A stretch of DNA of 12,553 bases from Bacteroidales bacterium UBA6408 (GCA_002439805.1 DJPQ01000099.1:46633-59185), one strand, 5' to 3'. Counted from the first letter of the stretch, positions 1 through 7,138 are shown. The notes: generated by a model not told the origin, from the letters alone. Made by a program: numbers and translations.

Positions 1-27
1 CGAGTGAGAGAAGGGCGAGTGAGAGAA
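1..27. repeat. purine-rich direct repeat upstream of prs
   Basis: The 12-base unit CGAGTGAGAGAA occurs at 1-12 and again at 16-27, separated by GGG, and is followed by more purine-rich sequence to about position 43. The plus strand is almost free of pyrimidines here. The array may continue to the left of the window. The stretch could also be the tail of an upstream gene, since two plus frames stay open to positions 48 and 57, but nothing recognisable is encoded. I see no convincing prs promoter in 1-79. Confidence 0.5.
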
Positions 28-79
28 AGAGGAGAGAGAATAGAATGACAGTTTAACAACAATCAAAATATAGAGAAAG

Positions 80-1030
80 ATGGATAGAGAGCATCAGATC
101 AAATTATTCGCCTGCAGGGCATCAAAGGAATTCGCCCTCAAGGTGGCAAAGTGTCTCAACCTCGAACTGGGACAGTCGGAAACGGTAACATTCAGCGACG
201 GCGAGTTTCAGCCGGCCTATCTTGAAAGTGTCCGAGGTGCAACTGTATTCATCATCCAATCGACGTTCCCGCCGACGGAGAACCTTATGGAACTGCTCCT
301 GATGTGCGACGCGGCACGCAGGGCATCAGCCTACAAAGTTGTCGCGGTGATGCCATATTTCGGATGGGCAAGACAGGACAGGAAGGACCGCCCGAGGGTG
401 TCAATCGGAGCGAAACTCGTCGCGAACCTGCTTCATGCCGCCGGCTGCGACCGCGTGATGACCTGCGACCTCCACGCCGACCAGATTCAGGGATTCTTCG
501 ACTTCCCGGTGGATCACCTCTACGCAAGTTCCGTCTTCGTCCCCTACATAAAGTCGCTTAACATCGAGAACCTCGCGATTGCCGCCCCGGACATGGGAGG
601 CGCAAAGAGAGCGCTCGCCTACGCGAAGCATCTCGAATGTCCGGTCATCATCTGCCACAAGTCCCGCGAGAGGGCTAATGTCGTGGGCTCAATCACCGCA
701 ATCGGGGATGTGGAGGGCAAGAACGTGATTATCGTCGATGACATGATTGACACGGCCGGAACCCTCACGAAGGCGGCCAACGTGCTCAAGGAGATGGGCG
801 CGAAGAGCGTGCGTGCCTGCGCAACGCATCCGGTGTTCTCGGGGAACGCATATCAGAAGATAGCGGACAGTGCGCTTGAAGAGGTGATTGTGTCGGACAC
901 CATTCCGCTCAGCACTAAGCCTGAGGACGACAAGAGCAAGATTACCGTATGCTCGATGACGGGAATCTTCGCGTCAGTCATAGAAAAAGTATATAATAAT
1001 GAACCTATCAGCACAGGATTTATTTATTAG
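80..1030 (+). CDS. prs: Ribose-phosphate pyrophosphokinase (PRPP synthase)
   Basis: This cytoplasmic enzyme transfers pyrophosphate from ATP to ribose 5-phosphate, making PRPP for purine, pyrimidine, histidine, tryptophan and NAD synthesis. The 316-residue product has normal class I length. Visible signatures are the ATP-site segment around residues 93-105 (YFGWARQDRKDRP), the metal and ATP-binding DLHADQIQGFF segment with His132, and the PRPP-binding loop DDMIDTAGT at residues 220-228, which falls at the same numbering as in the E. coli enzyme. The N-terminal half carries a typical FSDGEFQP motif. The ATG at 80 follows an A-rich leader with no strong Shine-Dalgarno, as is usual in Bacteroidota. 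The next gene starts 3 bases after the stop codon, so they are probably co-transcribed. No defects are seen. Confidence 0.98.
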   Translation: MDREHQIKLFACRASKEFALKVAKCLNLELGQSETVTFSDGEFQPAYLESVRGATVFIIQSTFPPTENLMELLLMCDAARRASAYKVVAVMPYFGWARQDRKDRPRVSIGAKLVANLLHAAGCDRVMTCDLHADQIQGFFDFPVDHLYASSVFVPYIKSLNIENLAIAAPDMGGAKRALAYAKHLECPVIICHKSRERANVVGSITAIGDVEGKNVIIVDDMIDTAGTLTKAANVLKEMGAKSVRACATHPVFSGNAYQKIADSALEEVIVSDTIPLSTKPEDDKSKITVCSMTGIFASVIEKVYNNEPISTGFIY

Positions 1031-1033
1031 GAT

Positions 1034-1294
1034 ATGAAAATATTTCTTGCAGCATTGATTCTCGTCGCATTCTGCTTTGTCGGGCTGGGATTCAACATCA
1101 TATTCCGTAAGAACGGGAAATTTCCGGAGACGGAGATATCCAGCAACAGGAATATGAAGAAGCTGGGAATCAAGTGCGCGAAGGAAGAGGAAATGAAGAT
1201 GTGGGGTGACAAGAAACGCGCGGCCGGCAGCTACGAGGATTTGGGATGCAGCGCGTGCGCGGGATGCGAGCTCCACCCGAAGGTCAAAGAATGA
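1034..1294 (+). CDS. Small single-pass membrane protein with C-terminal cysteine motif
   Basis: The gene encodes 86 residues. Residues 3-24 form one hydrophobic segment followed by Arg-Lys, so the rest probably faces the cytoplasm if the positive-inside rule holds. The soluble part contains RKNGKFPETEI, which resembles small conserved membrane proteins I associate with Bacteroidales, then Cys48 and a closing CSACAGC motif (Cys72, Cys75, Cys78) followed by His81. Four cysteines in this spacing could bind a metal ion or an iron-sulphur cluster, but that is inference. The architecture, one helix plus a four-cysteine tail, is reminiscent of NqrM-type maturation proteins, though I see no direct sequence match. 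The 3-base gap after prs implies a shared transcript. Function is unknown. It is a real gene: short gap, sensible topology and no better frame on either strand. Confidence 0.85.
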   Translation: MKIFLAALILVAFCFVGLGFNIIFRKNGKFPETEISSNRNMKKLGIKCAKEEEMKMWGDKKRAAGSYEDLGCSACAGCELHPKVKE

Positions 1295-1299
1295 ATGAC

Positions 1300-1359
1300 G
1301 GAGAAGGGGAACCCCGAAGCCCCGAAGGTGGGAGGCAAAACACTTTGGGGTCAATCTCC
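1300..1359 (+). other. GC-rich nested inverted repeat between small membrane protein and der
   Basis: ACCCCGAAG (1311-1319) can pair with CTTTGGGGT (1343-1351) using one G-U pair, and the flanking GGAGA (1300-1304) pairs with TCTCC (1355-1359). CCCCGAAG is repeated at 1320-1327 and could pair with the same 3' arm, giving two mutually exclusive forms. No T-run follows, so this is not a standard intrinsic terminator. It may be an RNA structure in the intercistronic leader of der. Function is unproven. Confidence 0.35.
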
Positions 1360-1382
1360 ACATGAAAATAAGCTTATGAATT

Positions 1383-1397
1383 GCCCCGTGACGGGGC
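1383..1397 (+). other. Compact GC hairpin 18 bases before der
   Basis: GCCCCGTGACGGGGC has 7-base complementary arms around a single central base, so it would fold with a small loop in RNA. It is followed by TATAAACGG rather than a T-run, which argues against a terminator. Its place just ahead of the der start codon makes a 5'-leader role possible. Confidence 0.4.
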
Positions 1398-1415
1398 TAT
1401 AAACGGATAACGACT

Positions 1416-2726
1416 ATGAGTTTGGTAGCTATTGTAGGAAGGCCGAATGTCGGCAAATCGACGCTCTTCAACCGTCTGGTGGGGATGCGTCAGGCGATTG
1501 TCGATGAGACCGCCGGAGTCACGAGGGATCGTCACTACGGGAAATGTGAATGGTGCGGGACGGAGTTCTCGATTGTCGATACGGGCGGCTACACGTCCAA
1601 CTCCGACGACATCTTCGAGGAGGAGATACGCAAGCAGGTGGTGCTCGCCGTGGAGGAGTCCGACCTTGTGCTGTTTATGGTCGAGGCGGCTGCGGGAATC
1701 ACCGACTACGACGCGGAGATTGCACAGATGCTGCGCCGCAGCGGAAAGCCCGTGGTGCTCGCGGTCAACAAGGTCGATTCCGGAGAAAAGGTCTATGACA
1801 CATTCCAGTTCTATTCTCTTGGGCTCGGGGAAGTCTGGAGCATCTCGTCCGCGAACGGGGGAGGCACCGGAGACCTTCTGGACGAAATCGTCCGCAGACT
1901 GCCTTCAGACGCGGCCGCGGATAATGACGACCATCCGGAACTGCCGCATTTCGCGATTGTGGGCCGCCCGAATGTGGGCAAGTCGTCGCTCACCAACGCG
2001 CTGCTCGGAAAGGAGAGGAACATCGTCACTCCGATTGCCGGCACGACCCGCGACTCCATAGCCACCCTCTTCAACAAGTTCGGCCACGAGTTCATGCTGG
2101 TCGACACGGCCGGAATGCGCCGCAAGAGCAAGGTTCACGAAGACCTTGAGTTCTACTCGGTGATGCGCTCAATCCGTGCCATCGAGCACTCTGACGTCTG
2201 CATCCTCATGGTGGATGCGCAGAACGGAATCGAAGCCCAGGACATGAGCATCTTCAACCTAATCCAGCGCAACCGCAAGGGCTGCGTCATCGTCGTGAAC
2301 AAGTGGGACGCGGTCGAGAAGGACAGCAACACGATGAAGAAATACACCGAGGCCATCAGGGAGCGAATAGCCCCGAACAACGATGTCCCGATTATCTTCA
2401 CGTCCGTCCTCAACAAGCAGAGAATCATGGATGTGCTCGATGCGGCGGAGAAGGTCTATGCCAACTACTCGAAAAAGATTCCAACGTCAAGGCTGAACGA
2501 GGTCATGCTCCCGGAAATCGAGAACTATCCGCCGCCGGCATGGAAGGGCAAGTATGTCAAAATCAAGTACATCACCCAGCTACCGACCCGCAGCCCGTCC
2601 TTCGCGTTCTTCTGCAACCTCCCGCAGTACATCCGCGAGCCCTACAGGCGCTTCCTCGAAAACCGCCTCCGCGACAACTTCGACTTCACCGGCTGCCCCC
2701 TCCAGATTTTCATCCGGCAGAAGTAG
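1416..2726 (+). CDS. der: Ribosome-associated GTPase Der (EngA)
   Basis: Der is an essential tandem GTPase that assists assembly of the 50S ribosomal subunit. The 436-residue product has the full family layout. G domain 1 has GRPNVGKS at residues 8-15, the GVTRDRHYG switch I segment, DTGG and NKVD. G domain 2 has GRPNVGKS at residues 183-190, GTTRDS, DTAG and NKWD. A C-terminal KH-like domain starts near residue 355 and includes the PPAWKGKYVKIKYITQ and RSPSFAFFCN segments. The start at 1416 gives the canonical MSLVAIVGRPNVGKS beginning. It lies 121 bases after the small membrane-protein gene, across a structured spacer. Its stop codon (2724-2726) directly touches the stop codon of the convergent antitoxin gene, leaving no room for a terminator between them. 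No defects are seen. Confidence 0.98.
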   Translation: MSLVAIVGRPNVGKSTLFNRLVGMRQAIVDETAGVTRDRHYGKCEWCGTEFSIVDTGGYTSNSDDIFEEEIRKQVVLAVEESDLVLFMVEAAAGITDYDAEIAQMLRRSGKPVVLAVNKVDSGEKVYDTFQFYSLGLGEVWSISSANGGGTGDLLDEIVRRLPSDAAADNDDHPELPHFAIVGRPNVGKSSLTNALLGKERNIVTPIAGTTRDSIATLFNKFGHEFMLVDTAGMRRKSKVHEDLEFYSVMRSIRAIEHSDVCILMVDAQNGIEAQDMSIFNLIQRNRKGCVIVVNKWDAVEKDSNTMKKYTEAIRERIAPNNDVPIIFTSVLNKQRIMDVLDAAEKVYANYSKKIPTSRLNEVMLPEIENYPPPAWKGKYVKIKYITQLPTRSPSFAFFCNLPQYIREPYRRFLENRLRDNFDFTGCPLQIFIRQK

Positions 2727-3110
2727 TTAAGATTCCTCGTTGCCGTGAATCTGAACAGCTCCGCCATAAGAAGGGCTTTCGGATTCTGATAAGTATTGGC
2801 AGGAAGAATGTGAATTCTGACGGTAGCCATTAACATACTGTGACCGCCCACAGATTCGAATAAGGTCATCGCCCAATGCCACTGACAACTTAGCCAGAGT
2901 CGCCAGTGTATAATTCGGGAAACCGCGGGTCCAACGCACAATCTGGGTCTCATTACAGCCAATTGCCGCAGCAAGTTCTCTTCTGGTCATACCTTTTGCT
3001 TTCAGAAGCGCATCGATGCCGTCAACCAACTCGGCCGACCATTCCATTTCTTTTTTTACCTCAGGAGAAACTTTTGAAAGCTGCTCCTGAAACAAAGCAT
3101 TGTGTTTCAT
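2727..3110 (-). CDS. XRE-family helix-turn-helix antitoxin (HigA-like)
   Basis: The 127-residue product carries an XRE/HTH_3 DNA-binding domain at about residues 33-85, with the recognisable LLKAKGMTRRELAAAIGCNETQIVRW segment split over the first helices. The C-terminal tail after residue 90 is polar, serine-rich and probably disordered. The ATG (3108-3110) overlaps the stop codon of the upstream toxin gene in an ATGA arrangement, so the two are translationally coupled. Toxin-first order plus an HTH antitoxin is typical of HigBA-type type II modules, where the antitoxin neutralises the toxin by binding and represses the shared promoter. The palindrome at 3604-3623 is the natural candidate operator. 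The stop codon abuts that of der. Base composition is lower in G and C than in der. Confidence 0.85.
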   Translation of the reverse strand: MKHNALFQEQLSKVSPEVKKEMEWSAELVDGIDALLKAKGMTRRELAAAIGCNETQIVRWTRGFPNYTLATLAKLSVALGDDLIRICGRSQYVNGYRQNSHSSCQYLSESESPSYGGAVQIHGNEES

Positions 3111-3586
3111 ATCCGAAATACCTTATCATCAACACCCTTTATTGTTTTCTCTTCAATGCATATTGAGCCGTCGGCCACACATATTCTCAAAAGGTTGTCG
3201 AATTTCTGAAGGTCAAGAACATATCCATATAGACTCTTATCCTCCTGATATGTATGGGTACGCTTTATCCCTCCATTTCCAATTATAAGAATCTGGTCAG
3301 ATATTCTCAAACAATATAAACGAATCTTTCCACTTTCAATTGGCAAAGCGCACAAATTGTCTTCCGCCGCACCTTCTGGCCTAAAATATCTCTCCAACAC
3401 TCCATTTTCCAATATCAGCTGTAAAGCATAGATTATCCTCTGATACTCCTCATTCAGAGTAGCTTCTGACTCAAATTTATGCATAAAACGCTCAAATTCA
3501 GTCGTATGATCCATTTCAAAGCTAATCGAATACAGGCTTACCTTATCCGACTGTTCAATCAATTCCAATGTCGTGTTCTTTTTCAC
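3107..3586 (-). CDS. HigB/RelE-like toxin of a type II toxin-antitoxin module
   Basis: I recognise this as the toxin partner found next to XRE antitoxins in Bacteroidales. Key segments are LIEQSDKVSLYSISFE near the N-terminus, then NGVLERYFRPEG, then the basic strand KIRLYCLRISDQILIIGNGGIK and TYQED, which match the core of RelE/HigB/Gp49-like folds. The family includes mRNA-cutting RNases, and that activity is inferred here. I chose the GTG at 3584-3586 (159 residues), because the TATATTTG promoter element at 3591-3598 lies inside the longer reading that begins with ATG at 3629-3631, and because homologous proteins begin close to the IEQSDK segment. A shorter start at ATG 3512-3514 would remove part of the conserved N-terminus. 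The gene is clearly AT-richer than der and mgsA, consistent with horizontal transfer. Confidence 0.8.
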   Translation of the reverse strand: MKKNTTLELIEQSDKVSLYSISFEMDHTTEFERFMHKFESEATLNEEYQRIIYALQLILENGVLERYFRPEGAAEDNLCALPIESGKIRLYCLRISDQILIIGNGGIKRTHTYQEDKSLYGYVLDLQKFDNLLRICVADGSICIEEKTIKGVDDKVFRI

Positions 3587-3590
3587 GGAG

Positions 3591-3598
3591 CAAATATA
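3591..3598 (-). promoter_or_regulatory. Bacteroidota -7 promoter element for the toxin-antitoxin operon
   Basis: On the minus strand the sequence reads TATATTTG, a full match to the TAnnTTTG -7 consensus of Bacteroidota primary-sigma promoters. The -33 position would fall within the palindrome at 3604-3623, where TTTAC partly resembles TTTG. Transcription would begin only about 4-7 bases further on, at or next to the proposed GTG start codon, so the transcript may be leaderless or nearly so. Confidence 0.6.
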
Positions 3599-3603
3599 GG
3601 AAA

Positions 3604-3623
3604 ACTTTACATATATGTAAAGT
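3604..3623. promoter_or_regulatory. Perfect 20-bp palindrome, probable autoregulatory operator
   Basis: ACTTTACATATATGTAAAGT equals its own reverse complement over all 20 bases. It lies 5 bases upstream of the TATATTTG element and covers the -33 region of the toxin-antitoxin promoter, where binding of the HTH antitoxin (or toxin-antitoxin complex) would block RNA polymerase. The sequence is directly visible; the role follows from how HigA-type antitoxins usually act. Confidence 0.65.
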
Positions 3624-3650
3624 AAATTCAAAAAATCTTTTGACCTATCT

Positions 3651-3716
3651 GTATTTTACAAAATACACAAATGAGCCGAAAATGTATTTTACAAAATACA
3701 GAAATGTGCCAAAAAT
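3651..3716. repeat. Two 33-bp tandem repeats containing an inverted repeat
   Basis: Unit 1 (3651-3683) and unit 2 (3684-3716) begin GTATTTTACAAAATAC and differ at only three or four positions, in the second half. Each begins with 7-base complementary arms, GTATTTT and AAAATAC, around AC. A degenerate third copy appears to start at 3717 (GCATTGCGTAGAATACAC). The period is a multiple of three, and the plus strand reads as repeated YFTKYxNxPKM, but this frame runs out of phase into mgsA and shows no sign of being a real gene. The block separates the toxin promoter from mgsA. It could be a dispersed intergenic repeat or a set of protein-binding sites. Confidence 0.75.
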
Positions 3717-3841
3717 GCATTGCGTAGAATACACGATGGGGTGGCTTGTTTTTTGTGCGACGGAGAGGGCGTATGTGCGGCTGAAAGCCGGGAATGAGTG
3801 CCCGGATTCAGAATGTCTGAAAATCTTGAAAAACTTGATAT

Positions 3842-4297
3842 ATGATACGGAATATCGCTCTTGTGGCGCATGACGCCAGAAAGGTCGAGCTTATCGACTG
3901 GGTGAAGTTCAACGCCGGGTCGCTGAAGGACTGCAGGCTTTTCTGCACGGGAACTACCGGAAGGCTTGTGCGGGAAGCATTGGAGAAGGAACTCGGGAAG
4001 GAATGCCCGGAGATTACCTGCCTGCTGTCCGGTCCTCTGGGAGGAGACGCGCAGATCGGGTCGATGATTGCGGAGGGACGGGTGGATATGCTCGTGTTCT
4101 TCTGTGACAACCTCATAATGCAGGGGCATCAGAACGACGTCATGGGGCTCGTAAGGCTCGCCTCGCTCTACAATATCCCTTTCGCCACGAACCGCAGCAC
4201 GGCGGACTTCATCATCGCCTCGCCGCTCTTCAAGTCCGAGACCTATCACCCGATTATCCCCGCCTGCATCGAAAACTACAAGAACCGCAAGCTCTGA
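3842..4297 (+). CDS. mgsA: Methylglyoxal synthase
   Basis: This enzyme converts dihydroxyacetone phosphate to methylglyoxal and phosphate, a bypass of lower glycolysis that relieves sugar-phosphate build-up. The 151-residue product has family length. The catalytic residues can all be placed: His10-Asp11 near the N-terminus, the phosphate-binding TGTTG (36-40), SGPLGGDAQIG with the catalytic Asp69, FFCDNL with Asp89, GHQND with His96 and Asp99, and NIPFATNRSTADFI at 111-124. These correspond, with an offset of two, to Asp71, Asp91, His98 and Asp101 of the E. coli enzyme. The start at 3842 gives the natural N-terminal strand MIRNIALVAHD. It stands alone, between the repeat block and the convergent GH2 gene. 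No TAnnTTTG promoter is obvious upstream. The link to the sugar-utilization genes is one of general carbon flux only. Confidence 0.97.
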   Translation: MIRNIALVAHDARKVELIDWVKFNAGSLKDCRLFCTGTTGRLVREALEKELGKECPEITCLLSGPLGGDAQIGSMIAEGRVDMLVFFCDNLIMQGHQNDVMGLVRLASLYNIPFATNRSTADFIIASPLFKSETYHPIIPACIENYKNRKL

Positions 4298-4339
4298 CGG
4301 CCTCCGAACGGCCATTTCAATGGATGCCACTGCAAAATA

Positions 4340-4368
4340 GTTTCGACAGGCGGCAAAGAAACCGAAAC
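4340..4368. terminator. Weak inverted repeat between the convergent mgsA and GH2 genes
   Basis: GTTTCG (4340-4345) and CGAAAC (4363-4368) could form a 6-bp stem with a 17-base loop in the 72-base spacer between the two converging genes. There is no clear T-run on either strand, so a terminator role is suggested by position only. Confidence 0.2.
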
Positions 4369-4369
4369 G

Positions 4370-7138
4370 TCATCTGACTTTGATTATGGTCTCAGCCGAC
4401 ATGGTCCTGTCCGAGCCGTTGTCAGAAACAGCTCGCAAAGTCACCTTGCCTGCCTTTCCGACCGCCGGTCTGAGGATGACAAGAGCCTTTCCATACATCG
4501 CGTGACGGCGGTCCGACTTGAAGCGTTCCAGCGAAATCGGACTGCCGTTATCGACGCCCGCAATCTCAGCCGACCCGGAGACCTCGAAACGAATAAGGTT
4601 ATCCGCCTTAGGGCACAGGCTTCCGTCCTTATCCAGAACCTCCACGCTCACAAAGCACAGTTCACCGCCATCGGCAGAAACGGACGTCCTGTCAGGAATA
4701 AGTCTCAACGAAGCGGGCTCGCCTGCTGTCCGCACGACAGTTTCTCGCACGGCACGCCCGTCCTTCTTGGCCACGGCCCTCAGTTCTCCCGGCTCGAACG
4801 GAATCCTCCAGCGGACATGAAACTCCGTGGAGCCGTCAGTGACTCCGGACATCGAACGCCATGCTGTCTGAGACCCGAAAACGGACGACGGATGAGACTC
4901 GCCGCAAGTTTCCGGACATCGTCCGCTCTCGGCCTCCTCAAAGGTAAGTTTTCTCCTCTCGCCGAGGCTCCGGCCGTTCAGAAAAAGTTCCACGCAGTCC
5001 GCGTTATTGTAGTAGGCCCAGACATCGACAGTCTCCCCCTCGTTCCAGTTCCAGTGAGGAAAGAGGTGCAGGACATCGACATCCGTTCTCCACACGGACT
5101 GATACATATAATATATGTCCTTCGGGAATCCGGCCAAATCCACAATTCCGAAATAGGAGCTGCGTGCGGGCCAGCCGTATGGAATCGGTTCACCGATGTA
5201 GTCGAAGCCCGTCCAGACGAACTGCCCGCTGATGAAGTCATTGTGCAGGACATCGTGGAGGGATTTTTCGTGGGTGCAGCCCCAAGGGACATGATAGTTG
5301 TCGTAGGAGGAGCAGGCGAAGGACGGCTCACGCGCCGGGTCATCCCACAGAGGCGGGCAGACCCTCACAGAATCCGAAGGCATCCTGTACCAGCCTCGGG
5401 TCATCAGCGAGGAGACGCTCTCGCTCACGACGAAGGGCTTGCCGGGGAAATCTGCAGGAACGGAAGAGAACCAACCGTCGTGGTAGTTGTAGCCAATCAC
5501 GTCAAGCGCTCCGGAGCGGAAGATGTGGTTGCCCGGATCCGGCTCGTTGCATCCGGAGGTTATCGGGCGTGTCGGATCAAGTTCACGGACAATCCCTGCA
5601 AGCTTCGAGGCAAGGAGAGAGTTCACGCTCGTCTCCCCGAGCGCGGCCAGCTTGCTCCGGTCCTGTCCGAAGTTCAGTATGAAATTCGCTTCGGCGAGGG
5701 AGAGAGTGTCCGCGCTGGCGTTGCGCCACTGCTCCAGTACCTCGTTGCCTATGCTCCACATGAAAATGGACGCATGATTCCTGTCACGCATCACATGGTC
5801 GCGCAGATCCCTCTCATGCCATTCGTCAAAGAACCTCGCGTAATCCCTCTCTGTCTTTCTCTGCCGCCACATATCAAACGGCTCGTCCATCACCAGCAGC
5901 CCCATTCTGTCGCACAAATCCAGAAGTTCAGGAGCAGGTGGATTGTGCGAGCATCTCACCGCATTCACGCCCATCTCCTTCATCAGTCTCAACTGACGCT
6001 CCGCCGCCGACACATTGAACGCCGAGCCGAGAGCGCCGAGGTCGTGATGCAGGCACACCCCGTTGATTTTCATCCGTTCGCCGTTCAGAGAAAAACCCCT
6101 TTCCGCGTCAAAGGCGAATGTTCGGAATCCGGTTGAGGCTTCATGAATGTCACAGACCTTCCCGCCGTTCGTAAGGCTGACTTTCAGACGATAAAGATAT
6201 GGGTCGGCGACGCTCCACAGACGCGGATTCTTCACTTCCAGCATCTGCTCGCAGCTCAGCCCCGCCCCGAGTTCCGAGCGCGCGGACGCGACTCGCCTGC
6301 CGTCGGCATCAAAGATTTCAACAAAAACCTCCGCCGCACCGGCATGAAAGTCCGAGGGAGCCTCAGCCGTCGTCGTGACCCGAATCCGGTTTCCGTCCTC
6401 TGCTCGCGCGAACACGCCCCACTGCGCGATGTGCAGCGGTTCCTGAATCCGAAGCCAGACATTCCTGTAAATCCCGCATCCGCTGTACCACCGCGAGTTG
6501 GGCTGGTCGGAATTGTTCACCCGCACCGCGAGGACATTGTCCCCGTCCCAGTTGATGTAGGGAGTCAAGTCGTATGAGAATGAAATATATCCGTAGGGCC
6601 TCGTCCCGAGTTCAACGCCGTTCAGCCACACGGTCGAGTTCATATACACCCCGTCAAAGTCGATGTGAACGACCTTCCCGCGAAGCTTCCCGTCCAACCT
6701 GAAATGCTTGCGGTACCATCCTATGCCGCCCGGAAGCGCACCTCCGCCGGTCCCTGAAGGGTTCGCCGCGTTAAAGTCTCCCTCAACGGCCCAGTCGTGC
6801 GGAAGTTCAAGGATTCTCCATGCAGAGTCGTCGAAACCGGGCAGGGCAAGGTCGCCGGAATCCTCGGGGCCGACGCTGCGTGCGAGCAGTGACTCTCCCT
6901 CAGAGGATTCCGGAAGCCAGCAACCGTAGGGAACCTCAAGGGAGGAACCTTCCTCGAAGACTGCGGCCTGGGTCTCAAGAAGCGCCGTGCCGGAGCAGAG
7001 GGTGAACTTCCAGCCTTCGTTGAAGTTCTGCCGACCGTCAGAAGAAACCTGCCCCGCGCAGGAGGGGAAAAGAATGGCCGCCGCAAGAAATGAGGCGGCA
7101 AGCGGAATCGCCGGTGGTGTGGATGAGATTTGTTTCAT
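4370..7138 (-). CDS. Lipoprotein glycoside hydrolase family 2, probable beta-galactosidase
   Basis: The 922-residue product probably removes terminal beta-linked galactose from glycans in the cell envelope. Residues 1-27 form a lipoprotein signal ending in LFPSC, with lipid attachment at Cys27; this decides the ATG at 7136-7138 over an upstream in-frame ATG at 7184-7186, which would bury the signal. A sugar-binding jelly-roll domain (about 38-230) and an immunoglobulin-like domain come first, then the TIM barrel with RCSHNPP at 395-401, the acid/base Glu466 in WSIGNE and the nucleophile Glu573 in VVSESV. After the barrel come a DUF4982-like domain (about 690-750, including PHWNW) and a GH2 C-terminal immunoglobulin-like domain (about 808-918, with VDNGSPISLERFKSDRR). 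That layout fits GH2 beta-galactosidases of Bacteroidota. Beta-glucuronidase or another GH2 activity cannot be excluded. It is divergent from the sigma/anti-sigma/SusC genes, so it likely belongs to their locus. Confidence 0.92.
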   Translation of the reverse strand: MKQISSTPPAIPLAASFLAAAILFPSCAGQVSSDGRQNFNEGWKFTLCSGTALLETQAAVFEEGSSLEVPYGCWLPESSEGESLLARSVGPEDSGDLALPGFDDSAWRILELPHDWAVEGDFNAANPSGTGGGALPGGIGWYRKHFRLDGKLRGKVVHIDFDGVYMNSTVWLNGVELGTRPYGYISFSYDLTPYINWDGDNVLAVRVNNSDQPNSRWYSGCGIYRNVWLRIQEPLHIAQWGVFARAEDGNRIRVTTTAEAPSDFHAGAAEVFVEIFDADGRRVASARSELGAGLSCEQMLEVKNPRLWSVADPYLYRLKVSLTNGGKVCDIHEASTGFRTFAFDAERGFSLNGERMKINGVCLHHDLGALGSAFNVSAAERQLRLMKEMGVNAVRCSHNPPAPELLDLCDRMGLLVMDEPFDMWRQRKTERDYARFFDEWHERDLRDHVMRDRNHASIFMWSIGNEVLEQWRNASADTLSLAEANFILNFGQDRSKLAALGETSVNSLLASKLAGIVRELDPTRPITSGCNEPDPGNHIFRSGALDVIGYNYHDGWFSSVPADFPGKPFVVSESVSSLMTRGWYRMPSDSVRVCPPLWDDPAREPSFACSSYDNYHVPWGCTHEKSLHDVLHNDFISGQFVWTGFDYIGEPIPYGWPARSSYFGIVDLAGFPKDIYYMYQSVWRTDVDVLHLFPHWNWNEGETVDVWAYYNNADCVELFLNGRSLGERRKLTFEEAESGRCPETCGESHPSSVFGSQTAWRSMSGVTDGSTEFHVRWRIPFEPGELRAVAKKDGRAVRETVVRTAGEPASLRLIPDRTSVSADGGELCFVSVEVLDKDGSLCPKADNLIRFEVSGSAEIAGVDNGSPISLERFKSDRRHAMYGKALVILRPAVGKAGKVTLRAVSDNGSDRTMSAETIIKVR

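Noticed and set aside
2303..2833. Plus-strand open frame (176 codons) overlapping the end of der
   Set aside because: Most of it is a shifted frame of der. Its product is low in hydrophobic residues and shows no domain, and it runs across into the antisense of the antitoxin gene.
3651..3735. CRISPR-like array
   Set aside because: The units are directly adjacent with no unique spacers between them, and no cas genes are present.
3568..3873. Plus-strand open frame (101 codons) containing the YFTKY repeats and running into mgsA
   Set aside because: It overlaps the toxin gene start, the operator and the first codons of mgsA in another frame. Its regular part is explained by the 33-bp DNA repeat.
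4502..6136. Very long plus-strand open frame (544 codons) opposite the GH2 gene
   Set aside because: It lies fully antisense to a gene with clear domains and catalytic residues. Its translation is rich in Arg, His, Pro and Ala with no recognisable fold, as expected from GC-rich codon use leaving the opposite strand free of stops.
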